DNA of 64,000 bases, taken from Haloterrigena salifodinae. Lineage in GTDB: Archaea; Halobacteriota; Halobacteria; Halobacteriales; Natrialbaceae. Of this stretch, positions 1-9,661 are shown piece by piece (the first letter of the stretch is position 1; each line of letters begins with the position of its first letter). The stretch is from the NCBI RefSeq assembly GCF_003977755.1, contig NZ_RQWN01000004.1:372001-436000 (forward strand), written 5' to 3'. The notes beneath the pieces are model-generated. The model did not search any database, was not told where the DNA came from, and saw only the letters and a program-made list of their open reading frames with translations. A program made the position numbers and the translations under genes.

Positions 1-362
1 ACGGCTGGATCAAGAAGTGGAACCCTGAGACCGAAGAACTAGAGCGCCTGAAGACCTTCGACGGCACGCGATCGAACAATGGCTCGAAGGGGAATCCGTG
101 TTTCTCGGGCGACATCCTCGGCGACTGGCGCGAAGAGGTAATCTGGCGGACCGACGACAGCGAAGCGCTGCGGCTGTACGCGACGCCCTACGAGACCGAT
201 CACCGGCTGTACACGCTATTGCACGACCCGCAGTACCGGACCGCGCTCGCGTGGCAGAACGTGATATATAACCAACCGCCGTGGCCGAGTTACTTCATCG
301 GACACGGGATGGACGACCCGCCGAAACCCGATATCGAACTCGTCTCCGCTGACGGCGAGTGA
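1..362 (+). CDS. Rhamnogalacturonan lyase, PL11 family (3' end only, array copy 1)
   Basis: This is the last ~120 codons of a gene that begins before the window; the reading frame has whole codons from base 3 and stops with TGA at 360-362. The translation (GWIKKWNPETEELERL, then GDILGDWREEVIWR, then QPPWPSYFIGHGMD) is nearly the same as the C-termini of the two full genes downstream, so it is a third member of a tandem array. PL11 lyases cut the rhamnose-galacturonate backbone of rhamnogalacturonan I by beta-elimination. By eye the DNA differs from the second copy at fewer than twenty of these positions, so this copy is closer to copy 2 than to copy 3. Its N-terminus, signal peptide and promoter lie outside the window. 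Confidence 0.93.
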   Translation, partial: GWIKKWNPETEELERLKTFDGTRSNNGSKGNPCFSGDILGDWREEVIWRTDDSEALRLYATPYETDHRLYTLLHDPQYRTALAWQNVIYNQPPWPSYFIGHGMDDPPKPDIELVSADGE

Positions 363-538
363 ACGTCACGCGTCTCGTCACGTCACGATCCGCTACCGGT
401 CGACTGCACGGACCTGAGTAGCCAGTTGGTACGCGAGGTATGGGACCGTCGTCTCGGTCCCCTTCAGTCGTCGGCGATTCGAGACCGAACTGTCTGTTCA
501 GTATTAGATGTACTATTCATATCCCATAGTGACAAATA

Positions 539-546
539 TTTATATG
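539..546 (+). promoter_or_regulatory. TATA box of PL11 copy 2
   Basis: TTTATATG lies 38-45 bases before the ATG at 584, in a locally AT-rich stretch preceded by purines as expected for a BRE. The same element in the same place precedes copy 3. The GGAGG at 560-564 is about 20 bases from the ATG, too far for an ordinary Shine-Dalgarno spacing. Confidence 0.6.
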
Positions 547-583
547 ACGTGATATGGACGGAGGAACTGCGGTGTGAAAGAGA

Positions 584-2605
584 ATGACTAATTCGAGTAC
601 GAACGAGAGACGACTGCGACAATACCGACGCGAACTGCTGAGTGGAATAGCGGCCGGAACGACGGTGTTCGCAACCGGTGCTGCGGCGACTCCGACGGAC
701 GGGAACGGCCGATCCGGGGGCAGGAATAGAAATGGCGCCAAGAAGAACAGATCGGCGCGCCAGATGGAATCACTCAATCGGGGCCTCGTGGCCGTTCCGG
801 TAGACGACGGGGTACTCGTCCGGTGGCGCCTGCTCGGAACCGAGCCCGCCAATTTGGGTTTCCACGTGTTCCGCGACGGCGAGCGGGTGAACAATAAGCC
901 GATCACCGAGAGCACGAACTTCCTCGACCCCGAAGGGACGACCGATTCAACCTATGCGGTTCGACCGGTCGGCAACGGTCGGGCCGGAGGAAGGCGGAAA
1001 ACCGGCGGGAGCGACCGCAAACCCGGCATGTCGAAGTCCGTCGAGGTGTGGGACGAACAGTACAAGGAAATCCCGTTGAACAAGCCCGACCCGGTCGAAG
1101 GCGAGGACGGCGAGACGGTCACGTACCACGCCAACGACGCGAGCGTGGGCGACCTCACTGGGAACGGCACACTCGATATCGTCCTGAAGTGGTCCCCATC
1201 GGACTCGAAGGTAAACCCGCTCGACGGATATACGAGCGACGTCCTGCTCGACGGCTACACGATCGAGGGCGAACACCTCTGGCGAATCAATCTCGGACGG
1301 AACATCCAGGCCGGCCCGGCGTACACGTCGTTCGCGGTCTACGACTTCGACGGCGACGGGACGGCGGAAGTGACGATGCGGACGTCCGACGGCACCACGG
1401 ACGGGACTGGAACGGTCATCGGTGATCCTGACGCCGACCACTCAACCGAGGACGGACGGATCCTCGAGGGGCCGGAGTATCTGACCGTCTTCGACGGCGA
1501 AACGGGTGAAGCACTCGCAACAGAGGACTTCGAACCCGCGCGTGGTGACGTCTGCGACTGGGGCGACTGCTACGGTCACCGCGTTAATCATTTCCTCCCG
1601 GCGCCCGCCTACCTCGACGGCGAGCGCCCGAGCATCGTCATGGGTCGCGGCTACTACGAGAAGACCATGCTGGCCGCCTGGGACTTCCGCGACGGCGAAC
1701 TCGAAACCCGCTGGATCTTCGACAGCACCGACGGCAACGAGGAGTACGAGGGACAGGGCAACCACCAACTCTCCATCGCCGACGTCGACGGCGACGGGAG
1801 GGACGAGATCGTCTACGGCGCAATGGTCGTCGACCACGACGGCACCGGCCTGTACTCGACCGGCTGGGGCCACGGCGATGCCCTTCACGTGAGCGATTTC
1901 GTCCCGGATCGAGAGGGACTCGAGGTCTTCCAGCCCCACGAGTACGGGACGTACGGCGTGACGTTCCGCGACGCCGGAACGGGCGAGTTACTGTGGGGGA
2001 AGGGAGACGGGGAGAAAGACATCGGCAGAGGAATGATTGCGGACATCGATCCGAACTACGACGGTGCGGAAGCGTGGGCGGGGATACCCCTCTCCGATGA
2101 CGGACTCAGTACGTGGACCGCCAGTGGTGAACGGATCCGCGAGACACCAATCGGTTCGGCCAATTCGGCGATCTGGTGGACGGGAGACCTCCACCGCGAG
2201 CTGCTGGACCATGACTTCCTCGGCTACGACGAGGGAGGGTACGGTCACGGCTGGATCAAGAAGTGGAACCCCGAGACCGAAGAACTAGAGCGTCTGAAGA
2301 CCTTCGACGGCACGCGGTCGAACAATGGCTCGAAGGGGAATCCGTGTTTCTCGGGCGACATCCTCGGCGACTGGCGCGAAGAGGTGATCTGGCGGACCGA
2401 CGACAGCGAAGCACTGCGGCTGTACGCGACGCCGTACGAGACCGATCACCGGCTGTACACGCTGTTGCACGACTCGCAGTACCGGACCGCGCTCGCGTGG
2501 CAGAACGTGATATATAACCAACCGCCGTGGCCGAGTTTCTTCATCGGACACGGGATGGACGAGCCGCCGCAACCCGACATCAAACCCGTCTCCGCCGATG
2601 ATTGA
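584..2605 (+). CDS. Secreted rhamnogalacturonan lyase, PL11 family (array copy 2)
   Basis: The 673-residue protein should cleave rhamnogalacturonan I outside the cell. Residues 1-45 form a Tat-type leader (RRELLSGIAAG at about 15-25 followed by a small-residue hydrophobic run). A beta-sandwich start domain (RGLVAVPVDDGVLVRWRLLG, about 66-85) is followed by the PL11 beta-propeller with repeated calcium-type loops (YDFDGDGTAEV, ADVDGDGRDEIV). Length and domain order match full PL11 lyases. It lies between two paralogues in the same direction with its own TATA box, so each copy can be transcribed separately. The ATG at 584 is chosen because the Tat motif follows directly and the position is conserved in copy 3. 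The endo-lyase assignment rests on family resemblance; an exo-mode cannot be excluded from sequence. Confidence 0.93.
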   Translation: MTNSSTNERRLRQYRRELLSGIAAGTTVFATGAAATPTDGNGRSGGRNRNGAKKNRSARQMESLNRGLVAVPVDDGVLVRWRLLGTEPANLGFHVFRDGERVNNKPITESTNFLDPEGTTDSTYAVRPVGNGRAGGRRKTGGSDRKPGMSKSVEVWDEQYKEIPLNKPDPVEGEDGETVTYHANDASVGDLTGNGTLDIVLKWSPSDSKVNPLDGYTSDVLLDGYTIEGEHLWRINLGRNIQAGPAYTSFAVYDFDGDGTAEVTMRTSDGTTDGTGTVIGDPDADHSTEDGRILEGPEYLTVFDGETGEALATEDFEPARGDVCDWGDCYGHRVNHFLPAPAYLDGERPSIVMGRGYYEKTMLAAWDFRDGELETRWIFDSTDGNEEYEGQGNHQLSIADVDGDGRDEIVYGAMVVDHDGTGLYSTGWGHGDALHVSDFVPDREGLEVFQPHEYGTYGVTFRDAGTGELLWGKGDGEKDIGRGMIADIDPNYDGAEAWAGIPLSDDGLSTWTASGERIRETPIGSANSAIWWTGDLHRELLDHDFLGYDEGGYGHGWIKKWNPETEELERLKTFDGTRSNNGSKGNPCFSGDILGDWREEVIWRTDDSEALRLYATPYETDHRLYTLLHDSQYRTALAWQNVIYNQPPWPSFFIGHGMDEPPQPDIKPVSADD

Positions 2606-2782
2606 GCGGGCACGTCGATCATAGCGTCACGATTCGCTAACAGTCGACTGCACGCGCCCGGGTAGCCGGGACAGCATGCGAGGCGCGGGACCGTCGTCTC
2701 GGTCCCCTTCAGTCGTCGGCGATTCAGAAACGAACTGTCGGTTCAGTATTGGTTGTACGATTCACACGTACAGTCACAAATG

Positions 2783-2790
2783 TTTATATA
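2783..2790 (+). promoter_or_regulatory. TATA box of PL11 copy 3
   Basis: TTTATATA sits 38-45 bases before the ATG at 2828, matching the element before copy 2 in position and flanks. The strong sequence match between the two promoters compared with the drift of the rest of the spacer suggests they are kept under selection or were copied recently. Confidence 0.62.
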
Positions 2791-2827
2791 ACGGGATATG
2801 GACGGAGGAACTGCGGTGTGAAAGAGA

Positions 2828-4849
2828 ATGACTAATTCGAGCACGGACGAGACGCGACTGCGACAGTATCGACGCGAACTGCTAAGTGGAATCGCGGCCG
2901 GAACGACGGCGTTCGCAACCAGCGCTGCGGCGACGGCGACGGATGGAAACGGCCGATCCGGTGCCAGGAGGAGAACCGGTACCGAGGAGAACGGATCGAC
3001 GCGCCAAATGGAATCGCTCGACCGAGGCCTCGTGGCCGTTCCAGTAGACGAGGGGGTCCTCGTCCGCTGGCGACTGCTCGGGACCGAGCCAGCCGATCTG
3101 GGGTTCCACGTGTTCCGCGACGGTGACCGAGTGAACGACGAGCCGATCACCGAGAGTACGAATTACCTCGACTCCGAGGGGACGACCGATTCGACCTACG
3201 CGGTTCGACCGGTCGGCAACGGTCGGGCCGGCGGAACTCGGAAGACCGGCGGAAGTGACCGAAAGCCCGGGATGTCGGAGTCCGTCGAGGTGTGGGACGA
3301 ACAGTACAAGGAAATCCCGCTGAACAAACCCGATCCGGTCGAAGGCGAGGACGGCGAGACGGTCACGTACCACGCCAACGACGCGAGCGTAGCCGACCTC
3401 ACGGGCGACGGTACGCTCGACATCGTCCAGAAGTGGTCGCCGTCGAACGCGAAGGACAACGCCCACGAGGGGCAGACGAGCGACGTTCTGCTCGACGGCT
3501 ACACAATGGAGGGCGAACACCTCTGGCGAATCAACCTCGGACAGAACGTTCGCGCCGGCGCACACTACACGCCGTTCGCCGTCTACGACTTCGACGGCGA
3601 CGGGAAGGCCGAACTGGCCGTGCGAACGTCCGACGGCGCCACGGACGGGACCGGGACGGTCATCGGTGACCCGGACGCCGATTACACGAACGAGGTGGGA
3701 CGCATCCTCGAGGGACCGGAGTACCTCACCGTCTTCGACGGCGAAACGGGCGAGGAACTCGCGACAGCGGACTTCGAACCCGCGCGCGGCGACATCTGTG
3801 ACTGGGGCGACTGCTACGGCAACCGCGCCGATCGGTTCCTCGCCGGCGTCGGGTACTTCGACGGCGAGCGCCCGAGTATCCTCATGACGCGGGGCTACTA
3901 CGAGAAGTCGATGCTGGCCGCCTGGGACTTCCGCGACGGCGAACTCGAGACTCGCTGGATCTTCGATAGCGACGACGGAAACCAGGAGTACGAGGGCCAG
4001 GGTAACCACCAACTCGCCACCGCCGACGTCGACGGTGACGGAAAAGACGAGGTCGTCTACGGCTCGTGTGTCATCGATCACGACGGCACCGGGCTCTACT
4101 CGACCGGCTGGAACCACGGCGACGCCCTGCACGTGAGCAACTTCGATCCCAGTCGGGACGGGCTCGAGGTCTTCATGCCCCACGAGTGGGGGCCGTACGG
4201 TGCGACGTTCCGCGACGCCGGAACGGGCGAGTTACTGTGGGGCGTCGAAGCGGAGGGCGACATCGGCAGAGGCATGATCGCGGACATCGATCCGAACTAC
4301 GACGGTGCGGAAGCGTGGGCAGGCATCCCTCTGTCCGACAACGATATCGGCTTGTGGTCCGCTCAGGGCGAGCAGATCAATGAGAACTCCGTCAACTCGA
4401 TGAACTTCGGAATCTGGTGGACCGGCGACCTGCATCGAGAGCTGCTGGACCACGACTTCCTCGGCTACGACGAGGGAGGGTACGGTCATGGCTGGATCAA
4501 GAAGTGGAACCCCGAAACCGAAGAGCTGGAGCTCCTGCGGTCCTTCGACGGCACACGCTCGAATAACGGCTCGAAGGGGACGCCGTGTCTCTCAGGCGAC
4601 ATTCTCGGCGACTGGCGCGAGGAAGTGATCTGGCGCAGGGAAGACGACGAAGCGCTTCGTCTGTACGCGACGCCCCACGAGACCGATCACCGACTGTACA
4701 CGCTGTTGCACGACCCGCAGTACCGGACTGCACTCGCGTGGCAGAACGCCGGCTACAACCAGCCGCCGTGGCCGAGTTACTTCCTCGGTCACGGGATGGA
4801 CGACCCGCCGAAGCCCGATATCGACCCCGTCTCAGCAGACCACGACTAA
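2828..4849 (+). CDS. Secreted rhamnogalacturonan lyase, PL11 family (array copy 3)
   Basis: Exactly the same length as copy 2 (673 residues) with the same architecture: Tat leader (YRRELLSGIAAGTTAF), N-terminal beta-sandwich, and calcium-loop propeller (YDFDGDGKAELAVR, ADVDGDGKDEVV). Differences from copy 2 cluster in surface loops, for example the segment after the GIPLSD motif (about residues 505-525) and the segment after KWSPS (about 208-220). Core motifs such as DICDWGDCYG and GRGMIADIDPNYDG are kept. This pattern of a constant core and varied loops could reflect specialisation for different substrate decorations. It is the last copy; the next gene is a GH42 enzyme 291 bases away. Confidence 0.93.
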   Translation: MTNSSTDETRLRQYRRELLSGIAAGTTAFATSAAATATDGNGRSGARRRTGTEENGSTRQMESLDRGLVAVPVDEGVLVRWRLLGTEPADLGFHVFRDGDRVNDEPITESTNYLDSEGTTDSTYAVRPVGNGRAGGTRKTGGSDRKPGMSESVEVWDEQYKEIPLNKPDPVEGEDGETVTYHANDASVADLTGDGTLDIVQKWSPSNAKDNAHEGQTSDVLLDGYTMEGEHLWRINLGQNVRAGAHYTPFAVYDFDGDGKAELAVRTSDGATDGTGTVIGDPDADYTNEVGRILEGPEYLTVFDGETGEELATADFEPARGDICDWGDCYGNRADRFLAGVGYFDGERPSILMTRGYYEKSMLAAWDFRDGELETRWIFDSDDGNQEYEGQGNHQLATADVDGDGKDEVVYGSCVIDHDGTGLYSTGWNHGDALHVSNFDPSRDGLEVFMPHEWGPYGATFRDAGTGELLWGVEAEGDIGRGMIADIDPNYDGAEAWAGIPLSDNDIGLWSAQGEQINENSVNSMNFGIWWTGDLHRELLDHDFLGYDEGGYGHGWIKKWNPETEELELLRSFDGTRSNNGSKGTPCLSGDILGDWREEVIWRREDDEALRLYATPHETDHRLYTLLHDPQYRTALAWQNAGYNQPPWPSYFLGHGMDDPPKPDIDPVSADHD

Positions 4850-5140
4850 TCGGTAGTTCCGTTGTGAGACCGCTACAGCGCCGTTCAACGTAGCGTCCGA
4901 CGGAACGAGGCAGTGGAGTTCGTGGTCTCGACCCCGGACTTCTCGGACGATCCACCGCCTGCAGCGATTCTAGCACGGATATTCGAGTAGCGGTGTGGGC
5001 CGTGAGACGAGACCGCGAGCGGTGTTACAGTTCGGTACTCGGCTAGCTGAATCGTGAGGGTGAGAGCAAACGGCTGCTACCAGAGATAACGTCGCACCCT
5101 GCATGACAACGTTTACAACGGTCGGTGCGAACGGTGACCT

Positions 5141-7150
5141 ATGTCAATCGGAGTCTGTTACTTCCCGGAGCATTGGCCGCACGAACAGTGGGAGACGGAT
5201 ATTCGGCAGATGGCCGACGCCGGGATCGAGTACGTCCGCATGGCGGAGTTCTCGTGGGGGGTCCTCGAGCCCGAACGCGGCGCGTTCGACTTCGAGTGGC
5301 TCGACGAGATCGTCGGGTTGGTCGGCGAGTACGGGATGGAGGCCGTCCTGTGTACGCCGACGGCGGCGCCGCCGCGGTGGCTCATCGAGGAACGCCCCGA
5401 GATCCGCCAGCGCGACCGCGACGGGACGGTCAAGGACGTCGGGAGCCGACGACACTACTGCTTCAACTCCGACGCGTATCGCGAGGAGACCGAACGCGTT
5501 GTCCGGGCGATGGCGGAGCGCTACGCCGACGATCCGCGCGTCGTCGGCTGGCAGACCGACAACGAGTACGGCTGTCACGGCACGACGCGGTGTTACTGCG
5601 ACGACTGCGCCGACGCGTTCCGGAACTGGGTCCGCGAGGAGTACGAGACCGTCGACGCGCTCAACGAAGCGTGGGGAACGACGTTCTGGAGCCAACAATA
5701 CGACGACTTCGAACAGGTCGATCTCCCCCGTCCAACGCCTGCACAGGATCACCCGTCAATGCTGCTCGACTTCGCCCGGTTTGCGAGCGACAGCGTCGTC
5801 GAGTACAACCGGCTGCAGGCGGACCTGCTTCGCGAGGCGAATGAGGAGTGGTTCGTCACGCACAACTTCATGAACCTGTTCGAGTCGGTGGACGCCTACG
5901 AGTTCGACGAGGACCTCGATCTGATCGCGTGGGACTCGTACCCGACAGGCCACGCCCAGCAGGCCGGCGGCGAGACGACGACCGACGAACTTCGCGCGGG
6001 GAATCCCGATCTGCTCTCGTTCAACCACGACCTCTACCGGAGCGTGCTCGACCGGCCGTTCTGGGTGATGGAACAGCAACCGGGCGACGTCAACTGGCCG
6101 CCCCACTCCGCACAGCCCGCCGAGGGCGCGATGCGCCTCTGGGCCCACCACGCGACCGCCCACGGCGCCGACACCGTCGTCTACTTCCGTTGGCGGCGCT
6201 GCCTCGAGGGCCAGGAACAGTACCACGCCGGCCTTCGAAAGCAGGACGGGACGGCGGATCGAGGCTACGCGGACGCGACGCGGGCCGCCGAGGAGCTGTT
6301 CGACCTCGACCACGTCGACGCGCCCGTTGCCCTGCTGCACGACTACGAGAACGCGTGGGCGCTCGGCGAACAGCCCCACGCGCCCGATTTCGACTACTGG
6401 CAGCTGTTGCAGTCGTTCTACGCGTCGCTGCGGGCCCACGGCGTGCAGGTCGACATCGTGCATCCCGAGAACGACCTCGAGTCGTACGACGCGGTCGTCG
6501 CGCCGACACTCCACCTGGCGACCGAGTCGCTGGCCGACCACCTAACCGCGTACGTCGAATCCGGCGGCGAGCTGCTGCTCGGCCCGCGGACGGGCGTGAA
6601 GGACGCGAACAATAAGCTTCGATCCGAACTCCAGCCCGGGCCGCTGTCAGCCCTCGTCGGCGCGAGCGTCGACCAGCACGAGTCGCTCCTGACGCGGTTC
6701 GAGCCGACCGTCACTCGAACCGACGAGACGAGCGCCGAGTACGCGTTCCGAACGTGGGCCGAGTGGCTCGAGGCCGACGCGGGCGAGCCGCTCCTCGAGT
6801 ACGCGGGCGACGACATCGAGGGGGGACGGACGGCGGCCGTTCGAAACGCGGTCGGCGAGGGAAGCGTCGTCTACTGCGGCGTCTGGCCAGAGTCCGAACT
6901 CGCCAACGACCTCGTCGGATCGCTTCTCGACCGCGCCGGCGTCCCGCAGACGGACGTGCTTCCGGACGGCGTTCGCGTCGCCTCGCGCGACGGCCACACC
7001 TGGGTGATGAACTTCCGGAGCGATCCGGTCGCGGTGACGGTTGCGGAGGACGCGTCGTGGCGACTCGGCGGTCCGGAAATCGATTCGTTCGATCTCGCGA
7101 TCGCCGAGATCGACGCGGTCGACGAGCTCTCGGTGCAGATTCGAGAGTAG
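5141..7150 (+). CDS. Beta-galactosidase, GH42 family
   Basis: A 669-residue GH42 enzyme that removes terminal beta-galactose, here probably from galactan-derived oligosaccharides. The start (MSIGVCYFPEHWP) is the typical GH42 N-terminus. The acid/base is E142 in QTDNEYG and the nucleophile E311 in FWVMEQQPGDVNWPP. Cys107, Cys151, Cys153 and Cys156 match the four-cysteine zinc site known from the Thermus GH42 enzyme, so the metal site is probably intact. A C-terminal trimerisation-type domain and beta-domain follow. There is no signal peptide, so it acts in the cytoplasm on imported oligomers. Free galactose from it could feed the De Ley-Doudoroff route whose dehydratase lies at 7955. Confidence 0.95.
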   Translation: MSIGVCYFPEHWPHEQWETDIRQMADAGIEYVRMAEFSWGVLEPERGAFDFEWLDEIVGLVGEYGMEAVLCTPTAAPPRWLIEERPEIRQRDRDGTVKDVGSRRHYCFNSDAYREETERVVRAMAERYADDPRVVGWQTDNEYGCHGTTRCYCDDCADAFRNWVREEYETVDALNEAWGTTFWSQQYDDFEQVDLPRPTPAQDHPSMLLDFARFASDSVVEYNRLQADLLREANEEWFVTHNFMNLFESVDAYEFDEDLDLIAWDSYPTGHAQQAGGETTTDELRAGNPDLLSFNHDLYRSVLDRPFWVMEQQPGDVNWPPHSAQPAEGAMRLWAHHATAHGADTVVYFRWRRCLEGQEQYHAGLRKQDGTADRGYADATRAAEELFDLDHVDAPVALLHDYENAWALGEQPHAPDFDYWQLLQSFYASLRAHGVQVDIVHPENDLESYDAVVAPTLHLATESLADHLTAYVESGGELLLGPRTGVKDANNKLRSELQPGPLSALVGASVDQHESLLTRFEPTVTRTDETSAEYAFRTWAEWLEADAGEPLLEYAGDDIEGGRTAAVRNAVGEGSVVYCGVWPESELANDLVGSLLDRAGVPQTDVLPDGVRVASRDGHTWVMNFRSDPVAVTVAEDASWRLGGPEIDSFDLAIAEIDAVDELSVQIRE

Positions 7151-7300
7151 CGCGATGGCGTAGCGTGCACGGAGTCATTCCCGTTCTGCCGTCGCGCCTC
7201 CGTGCTCGCGCGGTTCGGCGATGCGAGCCTGCAGTCGGGAACTCGAGACCGTGCGACGACCGCCGGGCCGTCGATCGCCGCGGAGGAACCGAACCCGCGA

Positions 7301-7765
7301 TCAGTCCATTTTCAGCGTGACGGTGCCGTCGAAGTTGAGCAAGATCCGCTGGGCGACGTCGCCGAACACCGCTTTACCGGTCGGAGAGCGCCGCCGGCCG
7401 ACGACGAAGACGTGGTCGCAGCCGAGGCGCTCCGCGGTCTCGATGATCGCGTTGGCGCGGTCGGCCTCCTTGCTGACGAGTCCGTCGGCAGTGAACTCGA
7501 TCGACTCGTCGAACGACTCGAAGACGCCCTCGGCGAACTGGCGGGCGAACTGCGTCGCGGTGGCGGCCGGATCGGGCTCGCTGTACGACGTTCCCTCCAC
7601 TTGCTCGATCGCCTCGAGGTTCGCCGCCGTTTCGTCGACCTGATCCGGCGTGATCCACCCGAGAACGGTCAGTTTCGCGCCGGTATCGTGTGCGAGGCGG
7701 CCGGCTTCCGCGAGCAGTTTGCGGTGCGTCTCGGTGTCGTCGACGACGACGAGTGCGTCATCCAT
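7301..7765 (-). CDS. Universal stress protein (UspA) family
   Basis: A 154-residue single-domain UspA protein. The ATP-binding signature is near the C-terminus (VGRRRSPTGKAVFGDVAQ, then NFDGTVTL), so it probably binds ATP. I start it at the ATG at 7765 (MDDALVVVDDTE) rather than the ATG at 7786: an AT-rich TATA-like stretch at about 7788-7797 would place a transcript start close to 7765, and the paralogue at 44084 begins at the same place (MQRGLVLAEDTE). It is divergent from galactonate dehydratase. UspA proteins have no catalytic role in sugar breakdown; a stress or flux-sensing role is possible but not shown. Confidence 0.88.
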   Translation of the reverse strand: MDDALVVVDDTETHRKLLAEAGRLAHDTGAKLTVLGWITPDQVDETAANLEAIEQVEGTSYSEPDPAATATQFARQFAEGVFESFDESIEFTADGLVSKEADRANAIIETAERLGCDHVFVVGRRRSPTGKAVFGDVAQRILLNFDGTVTLKMD

Positions 7766-7954
7766 GCCATCGTATTGATCAGTCATCGAAATAAGTGTAC
7801 GGTCTATCGCGTCGGTCGACCGCTGGGGGACCCGAATCGGTACGAGACGGTACTCGAGGCCGGTACGAGACGAGAGGCGAGAGCGGGATGCTACAGGGCG
7901 AACGCGCCCGCGATCCCGCAATCACTAAATGAGCCGGAGGGAAAGAGGACTACT

Positions 7955-9109
7955 ATGACAGAAATCGTCGACTACGAACTGTTCGAGGTCCCGCCGCGAT
8001 GGCTATTCCTGCGTCTCGAGACGGCCGACGGAACGGTCGGCTGGGGCGAACCGGTCGTGGAAGGGCGCTCGAAGACCGTTCGGACTGCGGTAGAGGAACT
8101 CCTCGACAACTATCTGCTAGGGGAGGACCCGGACCGGATCGAGGACCACTGGCAGGCGATGTACCGCGGCGGCTTCTATCGCGGCGGCCCGGTGCTAATG
8201 AGCGCCATCGCCGGGATCGATCAGGCCCTCTGGGACATCAAGGGCAAGCGGCTGGGCGTCCCGGTCCACGAACTGCTTGGCGGTGCGACCCGAGATCGGA
8301 TCCGGGTCTACCAGTGGATCGGCGGGGATCGTCCCTCCGACGTAGCCGAACAGGCTCGAGCGCAGGTCGAGGCGGGCTTTACGGCACTCAAGATGAACGC
8401 GACGGAGGAGATCGAGCGCGTCGACGATCCCGCAACGATCGAGGCCGCCGTCACTCGGCTCCGCGAGGTTCGCGAGGCCGTCGGTGACGAGGTCGACATC
8501 GGCGTCGACTTCCACGGTCGCGTCTCGAAGCCGATGGCGAAGCGACTCGTCGAAAAGCTGGAACCCCACGAGCCGATGTTCGTCGAGGAGCCGGTCCTGC
8601 CCGAGCACAACGACGCGCTGCCGGAGATCGCGTCCCACACCACGATTCCGATCGCCACCGGCGAGCGGATGTTCTCCCGGTGGGACTTCAAGCAGGTGTT
8701 CGAGAACGGGGCCGTCGACGTGATTCAGCCGGACCTCAGCCACGCCGGTGGGATCACGGAGGTCAAGAAGATCGCGTCAATGGCCGAAGCCTACGACGTG
8801 GCGATGGCCCCCCACTGCCCGCTCGGGCCGATCGCGCTCGCCTCCTGTCTCCAGGTCGACGCCTGCTCGCACAACGCGTTCATCCAGGAACAGAGCCTGA
8901 ACATCCACTACAACGAGACCAGCGACGTGCTCGAGTACCTGGCCGATCCGTCCGTCTTCGACTACGACGACGGCTACGTCCAGATCCCGGACGAGCCGGG
9001 GCTCGGCATCGATATCGACGAGGACCACGTGCGCGCCCAGGCCGACGTCAGCCACGACTGGCACAACCCCGTCTGGCGGCATGACGACGGCAGCGTCGCC
9101 GAGTGGTAA
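7955..9109 (+). CDS. dgoD: D-galactonate dehydratase, enolase superfamily
   Basis: A 384-residue enzyme that dehydrates D-galactonate to 2-keto-3-deoxy-galactonate. It follows E. coli DgoD almost motif for motif: PPRWLFLRLET near the start, YRGGFYRGGPVLMSAIAGID, then DFHGRVSKPMAK, and the ending NPVWRHDDGSVAEW. Magnesium ligands are D185, E211 and E237; H187 and H287 are the acid and base histidines that define the galactonate group of the mandelate racemase family. The ATG at 7955 follows a purine-rich GGAGGGAAAGAGG stretch and gives the usual family length. With the KDG kinase (27580) and KDPG aldolase (28626) it makes up most of a De Ley-Doudoroff galactose pathway; the galactose dehydrogenase is not in the window. 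Confidence 0.95.
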   Translation: MTEIVDYELFEVPPRWLFLRLETADGTVGWGEPVVEGRSKTVRTAVEELLDNYLLGEDPDRIEDHWQAMYRGGFYRGGPVLMSAIAGIDQALWDIKGKRLGVPVHELLGGATRDRIRVYQWIGGDRPSDVAEQARAQVEAGFTALKMNATEEIERVDDPATIEAAVTRLREVREAVGDEVDIGVDFHGRVSKPMAKRLVEKLEPHEPMFVEEPVLPEHNDALPEIASHTTIPIATGERMFSRWDFKQVFENGAVDVIQPDLSHAGGITEVKKIASMAEAYDVAMAPHCPLGPIALASCLQVDACSHNAFIQEQSLNIHYNETSDVLEYLADPSVFDYDDGYVQIPDEPGLGIDIDEDHVRAQADVSHDWHNPVWRHDDGSVAEW

Positions 9110-9632
9110 CGGACGGCTGATAGTACAACGGATATTCTTTCGATACGCTCACGGCGTGAGTGCTATCGCTCGGCCTCAGCGGCGCCTCTCGAGGGTGGGC
9201 ATGTACCGCGCTCGATCGTGAATTCTCGCTTCGGACACGATCCGAACGCCCGAGCGATTCCGCCCTCCGTCCGCTCTCGCCGGAAATAACTGTGGGAGCG
9301 ATACAGACCGACGATAGGGGACGCTAGAGAGTTCTGTGCATCTCGTTTCGCTCAGTATCCAGATATAGGCGTCCGCCAGGGCCGGACAGAATACCGTGTC
9401 GATCGACTGTCTTCGGGTCCGGTGTTACGTCCATACAGTTGTAAATTTCTGCAGTTGCTCGATCCGAATTCGATCAGGAAACTGCATTCACCCGATAGAA
9501 GGGAGGAGCACCGAGTTTTGAGAACGTCCGGTCTCACCGAACGCACCGTGCGGATCACTGCCACAGTGGGAGTAAGTCCGAAGCGGACGATCCGATCACG
9601 CCGTCGGTATCGGACGACGAACGGCGCAACTA
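9110..9632. other. Intergenic region without a recognised gene
   Basis: About 520 bases between galactonate dehydratase and GH4. Open frames running through it (for example the in-frame extension of the GH4 gene back to 9422) have no protein-like character and no start signal. Only the GH4 TATA box at the right edge is convincing. Confidence 0.6.
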
Positions 9633-9640
9633 CTTTATAT
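9633..9640 (+). promoter_or_regulatory. TATA box of the GH4 gene
   Basis: CTTTATAT lies 22-29 bases before the ATG at 9662, the spacing expected for a leaderless haloarchaeal transcript. This fixes the GH4 start at 9662 and rules out the longer in-frame extension. Confidence 0.65.
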
Positions 9641-9661
9641 TTCGATCGCCGTACGGAACGT

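Larger units (their letters stand above)
1..4849 (+). repeat. Tandem direct-repeat array of PL11 genes, unit about 2244 bp
   Basis: Three copies of one unit lie head to tail. Start codons of the two full genes are 2244 bases apart (584, 2828) and stop codons end at 362, 2605 and 4849, spacings of 2243 and 2244. The unit includes the gene and about 221 bases of intergenic DNA carrying the promoter: the stretch ending at 583 and the one ending at 2827 share the block around GACCGTCGTCTCGGTCCCC and an almost identical block from the TATA box to the start codon. Exact spacing plus sequence identity outside the coding region shows duplication of gene with promoter. Further copies may lie to the left. 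Confidence 0.92.

Noticed and set aside
2882-4183. 433-codon open frame on the minus strand inside PL11 copy 3
   Set aside because: It is antisense to a clear PL11 gene; long antisense frames are normal in high-GC haloarchaeal DNA, and its translation has no family motif.
9422-9661. N-terminal extension of the GH4 gene
   Set aside because: A TATA box at 9633 and a normal GH4 start at 9662 make the upstream frame non-coding.
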